A DNA stretch of 64,000 nucleotides from CAYNRA01 sp046293395. Lineage in GTDB: Bacteria; Bacteroidota; Bacteroidia; Cytophagales; Spirosomataceae. The position numbers were made by a program, and so were the translations under genes. The stretch covers positions 496,001 to 560,000 of the forward strand of contig JBKBOU010000003.1 in assembly GCA_046293395.1 (NCBI GenBank), written 5' to 3'. Positions 52,488 through 62,820 of the stretch are shown one piece after another. Every line of letters starts with the position of its first letter. Position 1 is the first letter of the stretch. Below the pieces are notes generated by a model. It was not told where the DNA came from, searched no databases, and saw only the letters and a program-made list of their open reading frames with translations.

Positions 52488-55400
52488 ATGATACCTATTT
52501 CCCTATCAATCAAGGGTTTATATTCCTATAAAGAAGAACAGAAAATTCAGTTTAATGAATTAACAGATGCCGGACTTTTCGGTATTTTCGGCGGTGTTGG
52601 GAGTGGCAAATCGACGATTTTAGAAGCCATTACATTTGCACTTTATAACAATACAGAGCGTCTAAGCTCCCGAGATTCACGGTCATACAATATGATGAAT
52701 CTGCAATCAGATGAGTTGAAAGTTGAGTTTGAATGCCTGGCTGGCGACCCGTCTGAACAGTATAGATTTAGTGTTTCTGCCAAACGCAACAGAAAAAATT
52801 TCAAAGAAGTCGGGACGATGGAGCGCCGTGTCGCCAAACGTATGCCCGATGGACAGTGGATGCCCTTGGCAGATGAAAAAATGACTGCCGAAGCCATCAT
52901 TGGTTTAAGCTACGATAATTTCAGGCGTGCCATCATCATTCCGCAAGGTAGATTCCAAGATTTTATTGAACTCGGGGGTACAGAAAGAACCCGGATGATG
53001 AAAGAGATTTTCAAACTTGAAAAATACGAATTAACACCAAAAGTTAATGCGCTCATCCATCAAAACAACGAAAAAAAGGCAACCGTAGAAGGAAGTTTAC
53101 TACAACTCGGAACAGCAACACCAGAAGAACTAGAGAGTGTTCAGCAACAATTGTATCTCACACAAGAACAAAGTGTATCTATTGCCCAACAAGTGACCGA
53201 ATTTGAGCAAGCCGTTACAGCCTACAAAGAATTACAAGAAACGGAAGAACTCTTGAACCAACGTCTGGAAAATTGGAAAAAACTACACGACCAAACACCT
53301 CAAAAGACGGAACTGCAACAAAGAATAACACGCTACGAGAAAGCAAGCCAATTGTTCGGTCCTTTGTTTATTCAAAAACAAGAACGGGAAAATGAGCTTG
53401 CACGCCTTCAGTCTATCCTGGTACAATTGAATGAAAATATCGCTTCCCGTGAGCAAAATTTAGTAGTCAATCAAACCAAACGAGCCGCATTAGCCCCTTT
53501 CATAGAAACATTACCAGCACAAAAAAAAGAAGTCGAATCACTCCAAAAAATGATTGTGATTCAAGACGTTCGGCAGAAATTGCAACTATTTACGCACGAA
53601 CAACAGCGTATTCTTCAAGATAAGGCACACATAGAAAAAGAACTTGCCGATTTACAGGCAGAACGAGTAAAAGCGCAGGAACTACTCGCTCAGCTTTCTA
53701 GCCGCATTCCAACAAATTTTGAGCAAACGGTAGGAGATATTCGGGTTTGGTTCACAGAATGCAGGAATCTTGAAGCTAACAAAAAAACGATTAAGCAAGA
53801 AGCAACGCAGGTTCATACCCTAGGGAACGAGCAAATACAACTCATTGCACAAATAGGCACGGAACTTTCCCCTAACTTGCCAATAGATACGCCAATACAT
53901 GCAGCTATCATTGATAAAATTCGTGATGTGTTCCAGACGAGTTTCCAACAAAAAGAAGGTATCCTTGCAGAGTTAGAAGCGCAATTGCAGCAGGAACGAG
54001 TGAAAGAGAAACTCCATTCCTTTGCTCAACAACTCCAAGCCGGTGAACCTTGCCTTTTGTGTGGTTCGACGCACCATCCTGCCAAAATAGAGCCTGGTAG
54101 TCAATCGGTTTCTGTTCTTGAGAACGCCGTAAAACAAGAAAAAAACAAACAAGAAAAGCTTCGAGAATCACAGCAAAAATTTGAGCTTGCGGTGAGTAAA
54201 TGGCAAGATACAGAAAGACAAAAAGAGGCAATCCGTGAAAAGTGGGAAATGGCTTCAAGGTTACTCAACGAGCAGAAAGAAACGTTTATTTGGGAGAACA
54301 TTCCTTCTGTCGAGAGCGATTTCAATGCCTGGGTGGAAACCCACATTCAGTTGGTTGCCGAGCACAAGCAAACTACGGAAAGCATGTCTGTTATCCAAGC
54401 CAATATAGAGCAAAAAGTAGCGGTGATACAGCAAATAGAGGCTACAAAATTGAAAGAAATTGATCAAAAAATTGTTGCAGCCCAAACCGAAATTCAGGTA
54501 TTGGAACAACAAATGGAGACGATAAATATCACACCATTTGCAGAGAAATCTGTTTCCGACCTAACCGTTAGTATCAAACAGAAAGAGGAGGAAATCAGAC
54601 GCATAGAAGACCAAGCTCAGCAGCTTGAAAAAGAGTATCAAAGTTTACTGCAAGATGTGGAAACGCAGAAAGGAATGCTTGTAGAGCGTACAAAAGAAGT
54701 AGCACAAAGGAAACAAGATATTCATTCGATACAAATAAAAATCGACGAGGCATTGCAGCATACGCCTGAGTTTACAGATGAAAGTGACATACGCCAGACG
54801 TGGCAAACCTGGACATTGGAAGAACTCAAAAAAGCTCAGCAAGAAGTACAAACTTTTTTCACTCAACTACAAAGAGCTCAAGCAGATTTAGATGAAATAC
54901 AAACCAAAAAACAGCAACTTTTTGGTGAATTAACCTACGATATCCAAAAGCAAACGCAATTAAACGAAGCACTCGGAAAAGCAAAAGCGGAGCAAGAGCA
55001 ACTCCTGCAAACAATAGGGAAATTATCCTCTCAAATTCAGACATTGAAGGAGCAGTTAGCCCAGAAAACAACGCTTCTCCACCAATTGGCGTTGATAGCA
55101 AAGCGAGGAGATGATTTAAAAGTTTTGGAAACGATGTTTCGTTCCAGCGGTTTTGTTAATTATATTTCTAAAATTTACCTAGAAAATCTTTGTCGGGTAG
55201 CAAACGAGCGCTTTTCACGCATGACAAGGCAGCAATTGGAGTTGACATTAGGCGATGACAATACATTTTGGGTGCGTGATATGTTGAATGGCGGACATTT
55301 GCGTTTGCTCAAGACGCTTTCAGGTGGACAAAAATTCCAGGCGGCACTTTCACTCGCATTGGCGTTAGCTGATAGCATTCATTCACAACAAAAAATGGCG

Positions 55401-55613
55401 AACAACTTTTTCTTCATTGATGAAGGTTTTGGGTCATTGGACAAAGGTTCCTTGCAAATTGTCTTTGAAGCGCTGAAGTCCCTTCGTCGGGAAAACCGAA
55501 TTGTAGGAGTTATTTCACACGTGGAAGAACTTCAACAGGAAATTCAAACCTATTTATCCATTTCAAACACAGAAGAAGGTAGCCGCATTGTCACAAGTTG
55601 GGAGGCGAACTAA
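52488..55613 (+). CDS. sbcC: Exonuclease SbcCD, ATPase subunit SbcC
   Basis: The 1041-residue product has an N-terminal Walker A GGVGSGKSTILEAI and the Q-loop region IIPQGRFQDFIELGG. Long coiled-coil arms (about 190-870, with many Gln and Glu) carry a central zinc hook CLLC at residues 522-525. The C-terminal ATPase half has the signature TLSGGQKFQAALSLALA and Walker B FFIDEGFGSLD. SbcC is the Rad50-like partner of SbcD; the zinc hook joins two complexes and the head controls the nuclease. It ends about 20 bases before the next gene, which may share its transcript. Confidence 0.96.
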   Translation: MIPISLSIKGLYSYKEEQKIQFNELTDAGLFGIFGGVGSGKSTILEAITFALYNNTERLSSRDSRSYNMMNLQSDELKVEFECLAGDPSEQYRFSVSAKRNRKNFKEVGTMERRVAKRMPDGQWMPLADEKMTAEAIIGLSYDNFRRAIIIPQGRFQDFIELGGTERTRMMKEIFKLEKYELTPKVNALIHQNNEKKATVEGSLLQLGTATPEELESVQQQLYLTQEQSVSIAQQVTEFEQAVTAYKELQETEELLNQRLENWKKLHDQTPQKTELQQRITRYEKASQLFGPLFIQKQERENELARLQSILVQLNENIASREQNLVVNQTKRAALAPFIETLPAQKKEVESLQKMIVIQDVRQKLQLFTHEQQRILQDKAHIEKELADLQAERVKAQELLAQLSSRIPTNFEQTVGDIRVWFTECRNLEANKKTIKQEATQVHTLGNEQIQLIAQIGTELSPNLPIDTPIHAAIIDKIRDVFQTSFQQKEGILAELEAQLQQERVKEKLHSFAQQLQAGEPCLLCGSTHHPAKIEPGSQSVSVLENAVKQEKNKQEKLRESQQKFELAVSKWQDTERQKEAIREKWEMASRLLNEQKETFIWENIPSVESDFNAWVETHIQLVAEHKQTTESMSVIQANIEQKVAVIQQIEATKLKEIDQKIVAAQTEIQVLEQQMETINITPFAEKSVSDLTVSIKQKEEEIRRIEDQAQQLEKEYQSLLQDVETQKGMLVERTKEVAQRKQDIHSIQIKIDEALQHTPEFTDESDIRQTWQTWTLEELKKAQQEVQTFFTQLQRAQADLDEIQTKKQQLFGELTYDIQKQTQLNEALGKAKAEQEQLLQTIGKLSSQIQTLKEQLAQKTTLLHQLALIAKRGDDLKVLETMFRSSGFVNYISKIYLENLCRVANERFSRMTRQQLELTLGDDNTFWVRDMLNGGHLRLLKTLSGGQKFQAALSLALALADSIHSQQKMANNFFFIDEGFGSLDKGSLQIVFEALKSLRRENRIVGVISHVEELQQEIQTYLSISNTEEGSRIVTSWEAN

Positions 55614-55633
55614 CTTTTTCGTAAATAAAAAAA

Positions 55634-56662
55634 ATGAGAAAATATACTTTTTTTTCCTTATTTCTCCTTTCTTTCGGAGGGTTTGGTCAAACATTCGATA
55701 GTCAAAAATTACGAGGCGAGTGGATTAAAACAAACATCACCTTGACAGACGGCAGCCCCATTTATTCTGCTGATTTTCGGGACAGCCAACTTTACTATGA
55801 TTTTTTTAGTCCTGATAGTGTTCTCAATACCATTAACGGGAAAAGTAGAAGACTCCGCTATCAAATCCAAGACAGTATTTTGGTCATTGAAGATGTTTAT
55901 TTCAAAATCAAAGAACTAAGCGATATAAAGCTTATTATCAATCAATTACCTAGCAGTTCAGTAGAAATACCCATTCAAATAAGTTTAATCCCGCAACGTG
56001 TACATCGGGTTGGTTTTCAACCTGAATCTTATGTAGCAAAAAATGGGGAGCGCGTGTATATTTCAGACAATTACCACCTTGTGCCCATCTTTTTGAATAG
56101 CCAAAAGTCTGCGATGACATACATCTATGAAAAATTTGCGTTTCCAGACTGGCGACGGGCTTTATTTGTTGCACGCGCGATTGTCACCAAAAACGGACAA
56201 TTAACAGGTGTTCGAATCGAAGAAAGTACGCAACCCAAATACAACCAAAAATTAATTGACGCCATCGTTTCGACCAAAGGAAGTTGGCTTCCTGCTAAAC
56301 TGGAAAACCAGCCAATCAATACGGAAGTAATTTTTCGATTTGATTTGGGTTGGACAAAAACAAATGCGAGCCAAGAAGAAGAAGCCGCAGCTAAGCGACA
56401 ACTGGCCGAGGAACTTTTTCAAGATGGAAGTTATTTCATGACGCTCAATCAACCTAAATTAGCCATCGAAAGCTTGACGGAAGCCATTGCCAACGACCAC
56501 CTTCTTGTCAAAGCCTATTACCAACGAGCAGCCGCCTACCTAACGACAAAGCGCATTGATAAAGCATGTTTGGACTACAAACAACTTTTATTTTTGGAAC
56601 AAAAGCAGGCGCAAACCTTGTACGATACCTATTGCAAATCATTAGAAACAGATAAGAAATGA
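55634..56662 (+). CDS. TonB C-terminal-like / TPR protein, secreted
   Basis: The 342-residue product has a signal peptide ending GFGQ. The first 150 residues contain a beta-rich part starting GEWIKTNITLTDGSPIYSADF, of unknown type. Then comes a TonB C-terminal-like module (about 165-235, ARAIVTKNGQLTGVRIEES and FRFDLGW), followed by TPR-like helices (about 250-335, LAIESLTEAIANDHLLVKAYYQRAAAYL). Such TonB_C proteins without a membrane anchor are common in Bacteroidota but not understood. It lies 20 bases after sbcC, and its stop overlaps the glycosyltransferase start (ATGA), so it is co-translated with that gene. A link of the pair to cell-envelope work is inferred. Confidence 0.75.
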   Translation: MRKYTFFSLFLLSFGGFGQTFDSQKLRGEWIKTNITLTDGSPIYSADFRDSQLYYDFFSPDSVLNTINGKSRRLRYQIQDSILVIEDVYFKIKELSDIKLIINQLPSSSVEIPIQISLIPQRVHRVGFQPESYVAKNGERVYISDNYHLVPIFLNSQKSAMTYIYEKFAFPDWRRALFVARAIVTKNGQLTGVRIEESTQPKYNQKLIDAIVSTKGSWLPAKLENQPINTEVIFRFDLGWTKTNASQEEEAAAKRQLAEELFQDGSYFMTLNQPKLAIESLTEAIANDHLLVKAYYQRAAAYLTTKRIDKACLDYKQLLFLEQKQAQTLYDTYCKSLETDKK

Positions 56663-57357
56663 GTGAAAGTACCGCCAAGGCTTCTATCTATGTTGTTATT
56701 CCTGCTTTTAACGAGGCCTTGTCTGTCGATAAAGTCATTCAAGAAATTCCGTTGGAATGGGTTCAGGAAATCGTTGTAGTCAATAATAATTCGAGCGATA
56801 CAACCTCTTCTGTGGCACGAAAAGCAGGTGCGACAGTACTCGACGAACCGCGCCAAGGATACGGAATTGCTTGTTTAAAGGGTTTGGATTATATCCGACC
56901 TAAAAAACCAGATATTGTTGTTTTTCTTGATGCAGATTATTCCGATTTTCCTGAGGAACTTCCCAAGCTTATTCGGCCTATTTTGCAAGACGGCTATGAT
57001 TTTGTCATTGGTTCGCGTGCGCTAGGGCAGCAAGAAGCAGGTTCCATGACACCCCAACAAATATTCGGAAATTGGTTGGCTACGTTTCTCATTCAACTAC
57101 TTTACGGGTTCAAATATACCGATTTAGGGCCGTTTCGAGCCATTCGTTGGGAATCGCTCGAAAAACTACGCATGCAAGATACCACCTACGGCTGGACTGT
57201 TGAAATGCAGCTTAAAGCACTTCGCCACCAGTTAAAAATCACAGAAATACCTGTTAATTACCGCTGTAGAATAGGCCATTCAAAGGTTTCTGGCACTTTG
57301 AAGGGCACTATTCTAGCGGGTTACAAAATCCTTCGTTGGGTTTTTCTCTATCGTTGA
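56659..57357 (+). CDS. Family 2 glycosyltransferase (DPM1/polyprenyl-mannose synthase-like)
   Basis: The 232-residue product starts YVVIPAFNEALSVDKVI, has the nucleotide-binding EIVVVNNNSSDTT and the metal-binding VFLDADYSD, then DFVIGSRALG and a C-terminal DLGPFRAIRWESL and GWTVEMQLKAL. This is the GT-A fold of family 2, closest in layout to dolichyl- or polyprenyl-phosphate sugar transferases, but without clear C-terminal membrane helices. It should be cytoplasmic and transfer a sugar from a nucleotide donor to a lipid or polymer. The start overlaps the preceding gene (ATGA). Its stop touches the stop of the convergent oligopeptidase gene with no spacer. Confidence 0.9.
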   Translation: MSESTAKASIYVVIPAFNEALSVDKVIQEIPLEWVQEIVVVNNNSSDTTSSVARKAGATVLDEPRQGYGIACLKGLDYIRPKKPDIVVFLDADYSDFPEELPKLIRPILQDGYDFVIGSRALGQQEAGSMTPQQIFGNWLATFLIQLLYGFKYTDLGPFRAIRWESLEKLRMQDTTYGWTVEMQLKALRHQLKITEIPVNYRCRIGHSKVSGTLKGTILAGYKILRWVFLYR

Positions 57358-59430
57358 TTAATCTGTTATTCCTGCTAATGCAAGAATAAACACATACTCT
57401 CTTGCCGTATCTTGCAACGAGGCAAACCGACCCGAAGCACCACCGTGACCAGCCTGCAAATCACAGTGAAAAAGCAGTGGGGCATCATTCGTTTTCATCT
57501 CACGTAATTTCGCTACCCATTTGGCAGGTTCCCAGTATTGTACTTGCGAATCATGCAAACCGGCTGTCACTAATAAAGCGGGATATTCTTGTGCAATCAC
57601 TTGGTCATAAGGAGAATACGAAAGCATGTAGTGATACGCCTGCTCTTCTTTTGGATTTCCCCATTCCTCCCATTCTCCGGTTGTCAATGGAATAGTCTCA
57701 TCGAGCATCGTCGTGACTACATCCACAAACGGTACTTGCGCTACCACTCCTTTGTATAAATTAGGCGCCATATTGAGCACAGCGCCCATCAAAAGTCCTC
57801 CTGCACTTCCACCCATGGCAAAAAGACGCGAAGCATCTGCCCATTTATTGGCGATTAAGAAAGAACTACAATCCATGAAATCCGTGAATGTATTCATTTT
57901 GGCATTCATTTTACCCTCATCGTACCATTTTCTCCCCATTTCTTGACCTCCCCGGATATGGCAAATCGCGTAAACAAATCCTCTATCCAACAAACTCAAT
58001 AGCCGCGAACTAAACGAAGCATCCATGTTGATTCCGTAGGAACCGTACGCATATTGAAGCAACGGTGCGGTTCCGTCAATGGATGTTGTTTTTTTATACA
58101 CCAATGAAATGGGAATTTTCACACCATCCCGCGCAGTGGCAAAAACACGCTCCGTTTGGTAATTTTCTTTTGTAAAATCACCCAAAACAATTTGTTCCTT
58201 GCGCAATACCTTTTCCCGGGTTTCCATATTATAATCAAATGTCGAAAAAGGGGTTGTCAAAGAAGTGTATCCGTACCGAAGGACGGACGTATTGAAATTC
58301 GGATTTGTACCAATAAAAGCGTCATATACAGGTTCGCCAAAATCAAGCTGGTGTTCTTCTTTCGTCTGCAAATTGCGTATGACCAATTGCGCCAATCCTT
58401 CTTTTCTTTCTTGAATGACCAAGAAGTGTGTAAAGATTTCGAACGTTTCAAGCATGATGTCTTCTCTCGCCGGGATGACCGTCTGCCAAGCAGAAATTCC
58501 GTTTTGTATCTCCTTTTCTGGCACTTCCATTAACTGGAAATTGGCAGCATGTTGGGTATTTGTCCGAATGAAGAATGTATCTTGTACATGTTCCAAATAA
58601 TATTCATGCCCCTCTTCTCTTTCTAAAAAAACGAACCAGTCACCTGTTGGTTTGGCGGCATCGAGTAGCTGATATTCCGTTGAAACCCCGTTTTGGACAG
58701 AAATAATGGCTATGTATTTTTTGGATTTCATCCGATAAAGACCCAATCCAAATTGGTTATCTTTTTCTTCATAAACCAGTACATCTTCTTCTTGTGCTGT
58801 TCCAAGTTGGTGCCGATACACCCGATAACCAAGCAATGTTTCTTGTTCACGGAGTACATAAAAGAACGATTGATTGTCCGCAGCCCAAGCGTAATTCCCG
58901 GCTTCTGTGTGTTCAATCTTCTCTGAGTACAATTCACCTGTTACCAAATTCTTAAATTGAACCGTATAATTTCTTCGGCTCACGGTGTCTATTCCGAACG
59001 CCATCATTTGTTCATTATCCGAGATTGCATAGCCTCCGATATGAAAATAAGCGTGGTCTTTTGCGAGATTATTTCCGTCCAGAAGTATTTCTTCGTTTGC
59101 ATCCAGATTTCCTTTTTTTCTACAGTAGATGGGATATTCTCCACCTTCTTGGAATCGCGAATAATAGAAGTAATCGTCTATTTGATAAGGAACAGAGGCA
59201 TCGGTTTCTTTTATTCGCGCTTTCATTTCTGTAAATAATTTTTCTTGCAACGCATTGTAAGGGGCAAGTACAGAGGCACAGTAAGCGTTTTCAGCCTCCA
59301 AATAAGCAATAACCTCTGGATTTTCTCGGTCACGCAACCAATAGTAATTATCTGTTCGCGTATGCCCGTGGGTAGTTATTTCGAAGGGTCTTTTTGTCGC
59401 TTTAGGCGTAGATAGTTGATTTATTTGCAT
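57358..59430 (-). CDS. ptrB: Oligopeptidase B (prolyl oligopeptidase family, S9A)
   Basis: The product is 690 residues from the ATG at 59430; the frame opens 33 bases earlier at a TTG, which is less likely. It has the N-terminal seven-bladed propeller, starting RPFEITTHGHTRTDNYYWLRDRENPEV, then the catalytic domain with HIRGGQEMGRKWYDEGK, the nucleophile Ser542 in MGGSAGGLLMG, the Asp in LHDSQVQYWEP and the His in QAGHGG. Oligopeptidase B cleaves peptides after Lys or Arg and is cytoplasmic; no signal peptide is visible. It is convergent with the glycosyltransferase gene with zero spacing. No obvious terminator lies between them, so each transcript may run into the other. Confidence 0.94.
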   Translation of the reverse strand: MQINQLSTPKATKRPFEITTHGHTRTDNYYWLRDRENPEVIAYLEAENAYCASVLAPYNALQEKLFTEMKARIKETDASVPYQIDDYFYYSRFQEGGEYPIYCRKKGNLDANEEILLDGNNLAKDHAYFHIGGYAISDNEQMMAFGIDTVSRRNYTVQFKNLVTGELYSEKIEHTEAGNYAWAADNQSFFYVLREQETLLGYRVYRHQLGTAQEEDVLVYEEKDNQFGLGLYRMKSKKYIAIISVQNGVSTEYQLLDAAKPTGDWFVFLEREEGHEYYLEHVQDTFFIRTNTQHAANFQLMEVPEKEIQNGISAWQTVIPAREDIMLETFEIFTHFLVIQERKEGLAQLVIRNLQTKEEHQLDFGEPVYDAFIGTNPNFNTSVLRYGYTSLTTPFSTFDYNMETREKVLRKEQIVLGDFTKENYQTERVFATARDGVKIPISLVYKKTTSIDGTAPLLQYAYGSYGINMDASFSSRLLSLLDRGFVYAICHIRGGQEMGRKWYDEGKMNAKMNTFTDFMDCSSFLIANKWADASRLFAMGGSAGGLLMGAVLNMAPNLYKGVVAQVPFVDVVTTMLDETIPLTTGEWEEWGNPKEEQAYHYMLSYSPYDQVIAQEYPALLVTAGLHDSQVQYWEPAKWVAKLREMKTNDAPLLFHCDLQAGHGGASGRFASLQDTAREYVFILALAGITD

Positions 59431-59618
59431 GATGTAGTCGTATTTTCGTTTTATCAAACTCAAAAGAACACGTTATTTTACGGAGAAAAGATTTTTTTCA
59501 AAAAAACAGCCCTTAAAGTACAAATTAAACATCTAATCATCATAACTTTTTAATAAGTTTACAGTACTATCCTCTCATCAAATAGGTTCAGCAAACAGCC
59601 TATTAAACGTTTTATACT

Positions 59619-61100
59619 ATGCTAAACAGATACTCACTTACTTTGCTTTCCATTTTAACATCAACGAGTTATTTTTCACTTGCACAGTCTTCCTCACCTT
59701 TCATTGCGCCGTTTACAAAAATCAATCAAGATGTTTTGTATCGCGGTAAAAGCTACGAAACATTAAAGGAAGCCAGCGAAAAAATTGGGCATCGACTGAC
59801 GGGCAGCATCAACGCTAAAAAAGCGGAAGAATTTGCCTTTTCAACACTCAAATCTTACGGTATTTCTGATGTTCGTTATATGCCTTTTGAGGTGGAAGCA
59901 TGGTCTAGGAGCTTCGTCACGCTATCCATAGCACCTGCACAAAGCGATAACTTTCGGGACGTTGAAGTAGTGGCCTTGGCGCATTCCCCTGTTTCTGCAC
60001 ACGTAACGGCTCAAATTGTTGACTGCGGAGATGGCTTGGAAGAAGATTTCCAAAAAGTTGCTTCCGAACTACCTGGAAAGGTTGCCATATTCAATATCAA
60101 TATCCAAAACCAAGAAAATAAGGATAAAAAGAATCTTCACCGTTCTGAGAAAACAGCGCTCGCCATCAAATACGGTGCTTCAGGTGTCATTATTGCCAAT
60201 GCCGTTGCTGGCGGCGTTTTACTCACAGGTACAGCCTCTGTGACGGGCGAGTTAATTCCTATTCCGGCGGTTTGTGTCTCCGTAGAAAGTGGCAAGGCAA
60301 TTCGTAAATGGATTCGAGATGAACAGAATATCTTGGCTATTATCGATATGCAAAATTTTAGCCGCCCCATCAAGTCAAGAAATATCGTAGCCACGATTCC
60401 CGGTACTTCCCGAAAATTACGGAAAGAAAAAATTGTGATTGGTGGGCATCTAGACTCTTGGGACTTAGCAACGGGCGCGATTGACAACGGAATTGGTGCG
60501 TTTTCCATCATTGACATGGCGCGGGTTTTCAAAAGTACGCAATTACAACCCAAACGAACCATTGAGTTTGTCCTTTTCATGGGCGAAGAACAAGGGCTTC
60601 TAGGCTCTAAATATCTTGTCTCCAAATACAAAACTGACAAGAAATTAGACGAAGTAAAGTTAATGATGAACCTAGATATGGTAAATAATGTGCGTGGATT
60701 TAATGCCATGGGCAACGATGAACTTAAATCTTTTTTTGACCAAGTAGGCGCAACTATTCAAGAAATTGACACTTCATTTGCCAATGCAAACAGCAATCGT
60801 GCAGGGTTACACTCAGATCATCAACCATTTATGCTCCAGGGAATACCTGTTTCTGCGCCATCAGGAAGTTTCCCGGTGAAAGCCTACAACTGTTATCATG
60901 CAAATTGTGACCGGATTGATTTGATAGACAGAAACCACATCCAGAACAATGTCCGCTATACGGCAATGATGCTTTTTGCTTTAGCTAATGCAGATAAATT
61001 ACCCGTTCAATCCAAAAATTCGGCAGAAACGAGAGATTTCTTGATCAAACAAGGACTCCAAAAAGAACTAGAAATTGGGAAAGAATGGATTTGGGACTAA
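59619..61100 (+). CDS. M28 family metallopeptidase with PA-like insert, secreted
   Basis: The 493-residue product has a signal peptide ending SLAQ (residue 23). A PA-like part lies at about 120-225 (VDCGDGLEEDFQKVASELPGKVAIF and YGASGVIIANAV). The M28 core follows with the metal ligands in IGGHLDSWDLATGAIDNGIG (His and Asp), MGEEQGLLGSKYL (the catalytic Glu and ligand Glu), LDMVN, and YNCYHANCDRIDLID near the end. M28 enzymes are zinc aminopeptidases or carboxypeptidases; this form resembles the PA-domain-containing aminopeptidases of Bacteroidota. Export to periplasm or surface is predicted. It stands alone between oligopeptidase B (divergent) and the ComM gene (93 bases on). Confidence 0.92.
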   Translation: MLNRYSLTLLSILTSTSYFSLAQSSSPFIAPFTKINQDVLYRGKSYETLKEASEKIGHRLTGSINAKKAEEFAFSTLKSYGISDVRYMPFEVEAWSRSFVTLSIAPAQSDNFRDVEVVALAHSPVSAHVTAQIVDCGDGLEEDFQKVASELPGKVAIFNINIQNQENKDKKNLHRSEKTALAIKYGASGVIIANAVAGGVLLTGTASVTGELIPIPAVCVSVESGKAIRKWIRDEQNILAIIDMQNFSRPIKSRNIVATIPGTSRKLRKEKIVIGGHLDSWDLATGAIDNGIGAFSIIDMARVFKSTQLQPKRTIEFVLFMGEEQGLLGSKYLVSKYKTDKKLDEVKLMMNLDMVNNVRGFNAMGNDELKSFFDQVGATIQEIDTSFANANSNRAGLHSDHQPFMLQGIPVSAPSGSFPVKAYNCYHANCDRIDLIDRNHIQNNVRYTAMMLFALANADKLPVQSKNSAETRDFLIKQGLQKELEIGKEWIWD

Positions 61101-61193
61101 TTTTCAATATATTTGTCTAATATGCCACTAGAAAGCAGAAGAATAATAGCCACTTCTGCTTTCGATATTTACTAAAATTAATCAATAGAAATT

Positions 61194-62735
61194 ATGTTAG
61201 CCACAACGTATGGAGCTGCTGTTTTTGGTGTAAGTGCTGCCTTAATTACAGTAGAAGTAAGTGTTATTCAAGGAATTGGACTGAGTGTTGTAGGATTGCC
61301 TGACAGCGCGGTAAAAGAAAGTTTACAACGGATTGACGCCGCCTTAAAAAATACAGGATACCAACCGAACCGACACAAAACAATCATCAATCTTGCCCCG
61401 GCTGATGTTCGTAAAGAAGGTTCGTCCTATGATTTGCCCATTGCACTTTGCTTAGTCGCAATGGCAGGGAAACTCACCTTTACACGTTCATTAGCGGATT
61501 ACGTCATTTTAGGTGAATTGTCTTTAGACGGCAAACTACGCCCAATTCGAGGTGTTCTACCCATCGCGATTGAAGCCCGAAGTAACCGTTTAAAAGGTTT
61601 TATCCTTCCGAAGGAAAACGCAAGCGAAGCCTCGATTGTCAATAACTTAGATGTAATCGGTGTAGAAACCTTGGAAGAAGCCGTAGAGTTTTTCACGGGA
61701 GAGCGAGAAATCACTCCTTTGGTGACAGATACACGGGAGTTATTTTTTCACAGTCATTCGGAATATGAGGCTGATTTTTCGCACGTTCAAGGGCAAGAAA
61801 ACATCAAAAGAGCTTTAGAGATAACTGCCGCTGGTGGGCATAATGCCATCATGATTGGGCCTCCTGGTGCGGGTAAAACCATGTTAGCCAAGCGACTACC
61901 TTCTATTTTACCTCCGTTGACACTCATGGAAGCCCTAGAAACTACCAAAATTCACTCCGTTGCAGGGAAGTTAGACACACGTGCAACATTGATAGCAAGA
62001 CGTCCATTCCGAAATCCACATCACACGATTTCAGATGCTGCGTTGGTTGGTGGAGGAAGCTATCCACAACCTGGGGAAATTTCATTAGCACACAACGGTG
62101 TTTTATTTCTTGATGAACTTCCTGAGTTTAAGAGAACCGTTTTGGAAGTCATGCGCCAACCTTTGGAAGAACGAAAAGTAGTTATTTCCCGCACGAGAAT
62201 GGCAGTGGAGTTCCCAGCGAGTTTTATGCTCATTGCCTCTATGAATCCATGCCCTTGTGGGTATTACAATCATCCGGAAAAAGAATGTACTTGTCCACCA
62301 GGAACGGTAGAGAAATACCTAAACCGGATTTCGGGCCCACTTTTAGACCGGATTGACCTACACGTAGAAGTAACACCTGTTAGTTTTGATGAGATAGCTT
62401 CTCGAAGAAAAAATGAGACATCCGCCGAGATTCGGGAACGGGTTGTTCGGGCAAGAGATATTCAGACAGAGCGTTTCAAAAATTATCCAACGATTCATTC
62501 CAATGCATTAATGCCTGCGGAGATGGTCAAGGATATTTGTGTAATTAATGAGGCAGGGAAGATATTACTCAAACGAGCGATGGAAAAGATGGGACTTTCA
62601 GCTCGTGCGTATGACCGGATTTTGAAAGTATCGAGAACAATTGCTGATTTAGCAGGTACAGAGGAAATTCGAATCGAACATTTAGCGGAGGCAATTCAAT
62701 ATCGGAGTTTAGACAGGGAGAATTGGGCAGGATAA
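61194..62735 (+). CDS. comM: ComM/YifB family Mg-chelatase-like AAA+ ATPase
   Basis: The 513-residue product has the N-terminal domain typical of ComM (VEVSVIQGIGLSVVGLPDSAVKESLQRI, RKEGSSYDLPIALCL), then the AAA+ core with Walker A IGPPGAGKT, HHTISDAALVGGG, Walker B GVLFLDELPEF and sensor ASMNPCPCGYYN. A four-cysteine zinc site is suggested by CPCGYYNHPEKECTCPPG. A C-terminal Mg-chelatase helical domain completes it. ComM is a hexameric helicase that speeds branch migration during natural transformation. No other competence gene is near. It is a single-gene unit that ends before the hairpin at 62761-62797. Confidence 0.95.
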   Translation: MLATTYGAAVFGVSAALITVEVSVIQGIGLSVVGLPDSAVKESLQRIDAALKNTGYQPNRHKTIINLAPADVRKEGSSYDLPIALCLVAMAGKLTFTRSLADYVILGELSLDGKLRPIRGVLPIAIEARSNRLKGFILPKENASEASIVNNLDVIGVETLEEAVEFFTGEREITPLVTDTRELFFHSHSEYEADFSHVQGQENIKRALEITAAGGHNAIMIGPPGAGKTMLAKRLPSILPPLTLMEALETTKIHSVAGKLDTRATLIARRPFRNPHHTISDAALVGGGSYPQPGEISLAHNGVLFLDELPEFKRTVLEVMRQPLEERKVVISRTRMAVEFPASFMLIASMNPCPCGYYNHPEKECTCPPGTVEKYLNRISGPLLDRIDLHVEVTPVSFDEIASRRKNETSAEIRERVVRARDIQTERFKNYPTIHSNALMPAEMVKDICVINEAGKILLKRAMEKMGLSARAYDRILKVSRTIADLAGTEEIRIEHLAEAIQYRSLDRENWAG

Positions 62736-62760
62736 GAAGAATTTGATAGTTGATTAAAGT

Positions 62761-62797
62761 AAATGGGTCACCCAACGTATTGTTGAGTGACCCATTT
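62761..62797. terminator. Terminator between comM and the lipoprotein gene
   Basis: The stem AAATGGGTCAC (62761-62771) pairs with 62787-62797, extended by an inner CAAC/GTTG pair after one mismatch, and is followed by a T-rich run on the plus strand. It lies between convergent stops and may serve both. Confidence 0.8.
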
Positions 62798-62820
62798 GTT
62801 TTTCTTACTTGGAGAGTAGA

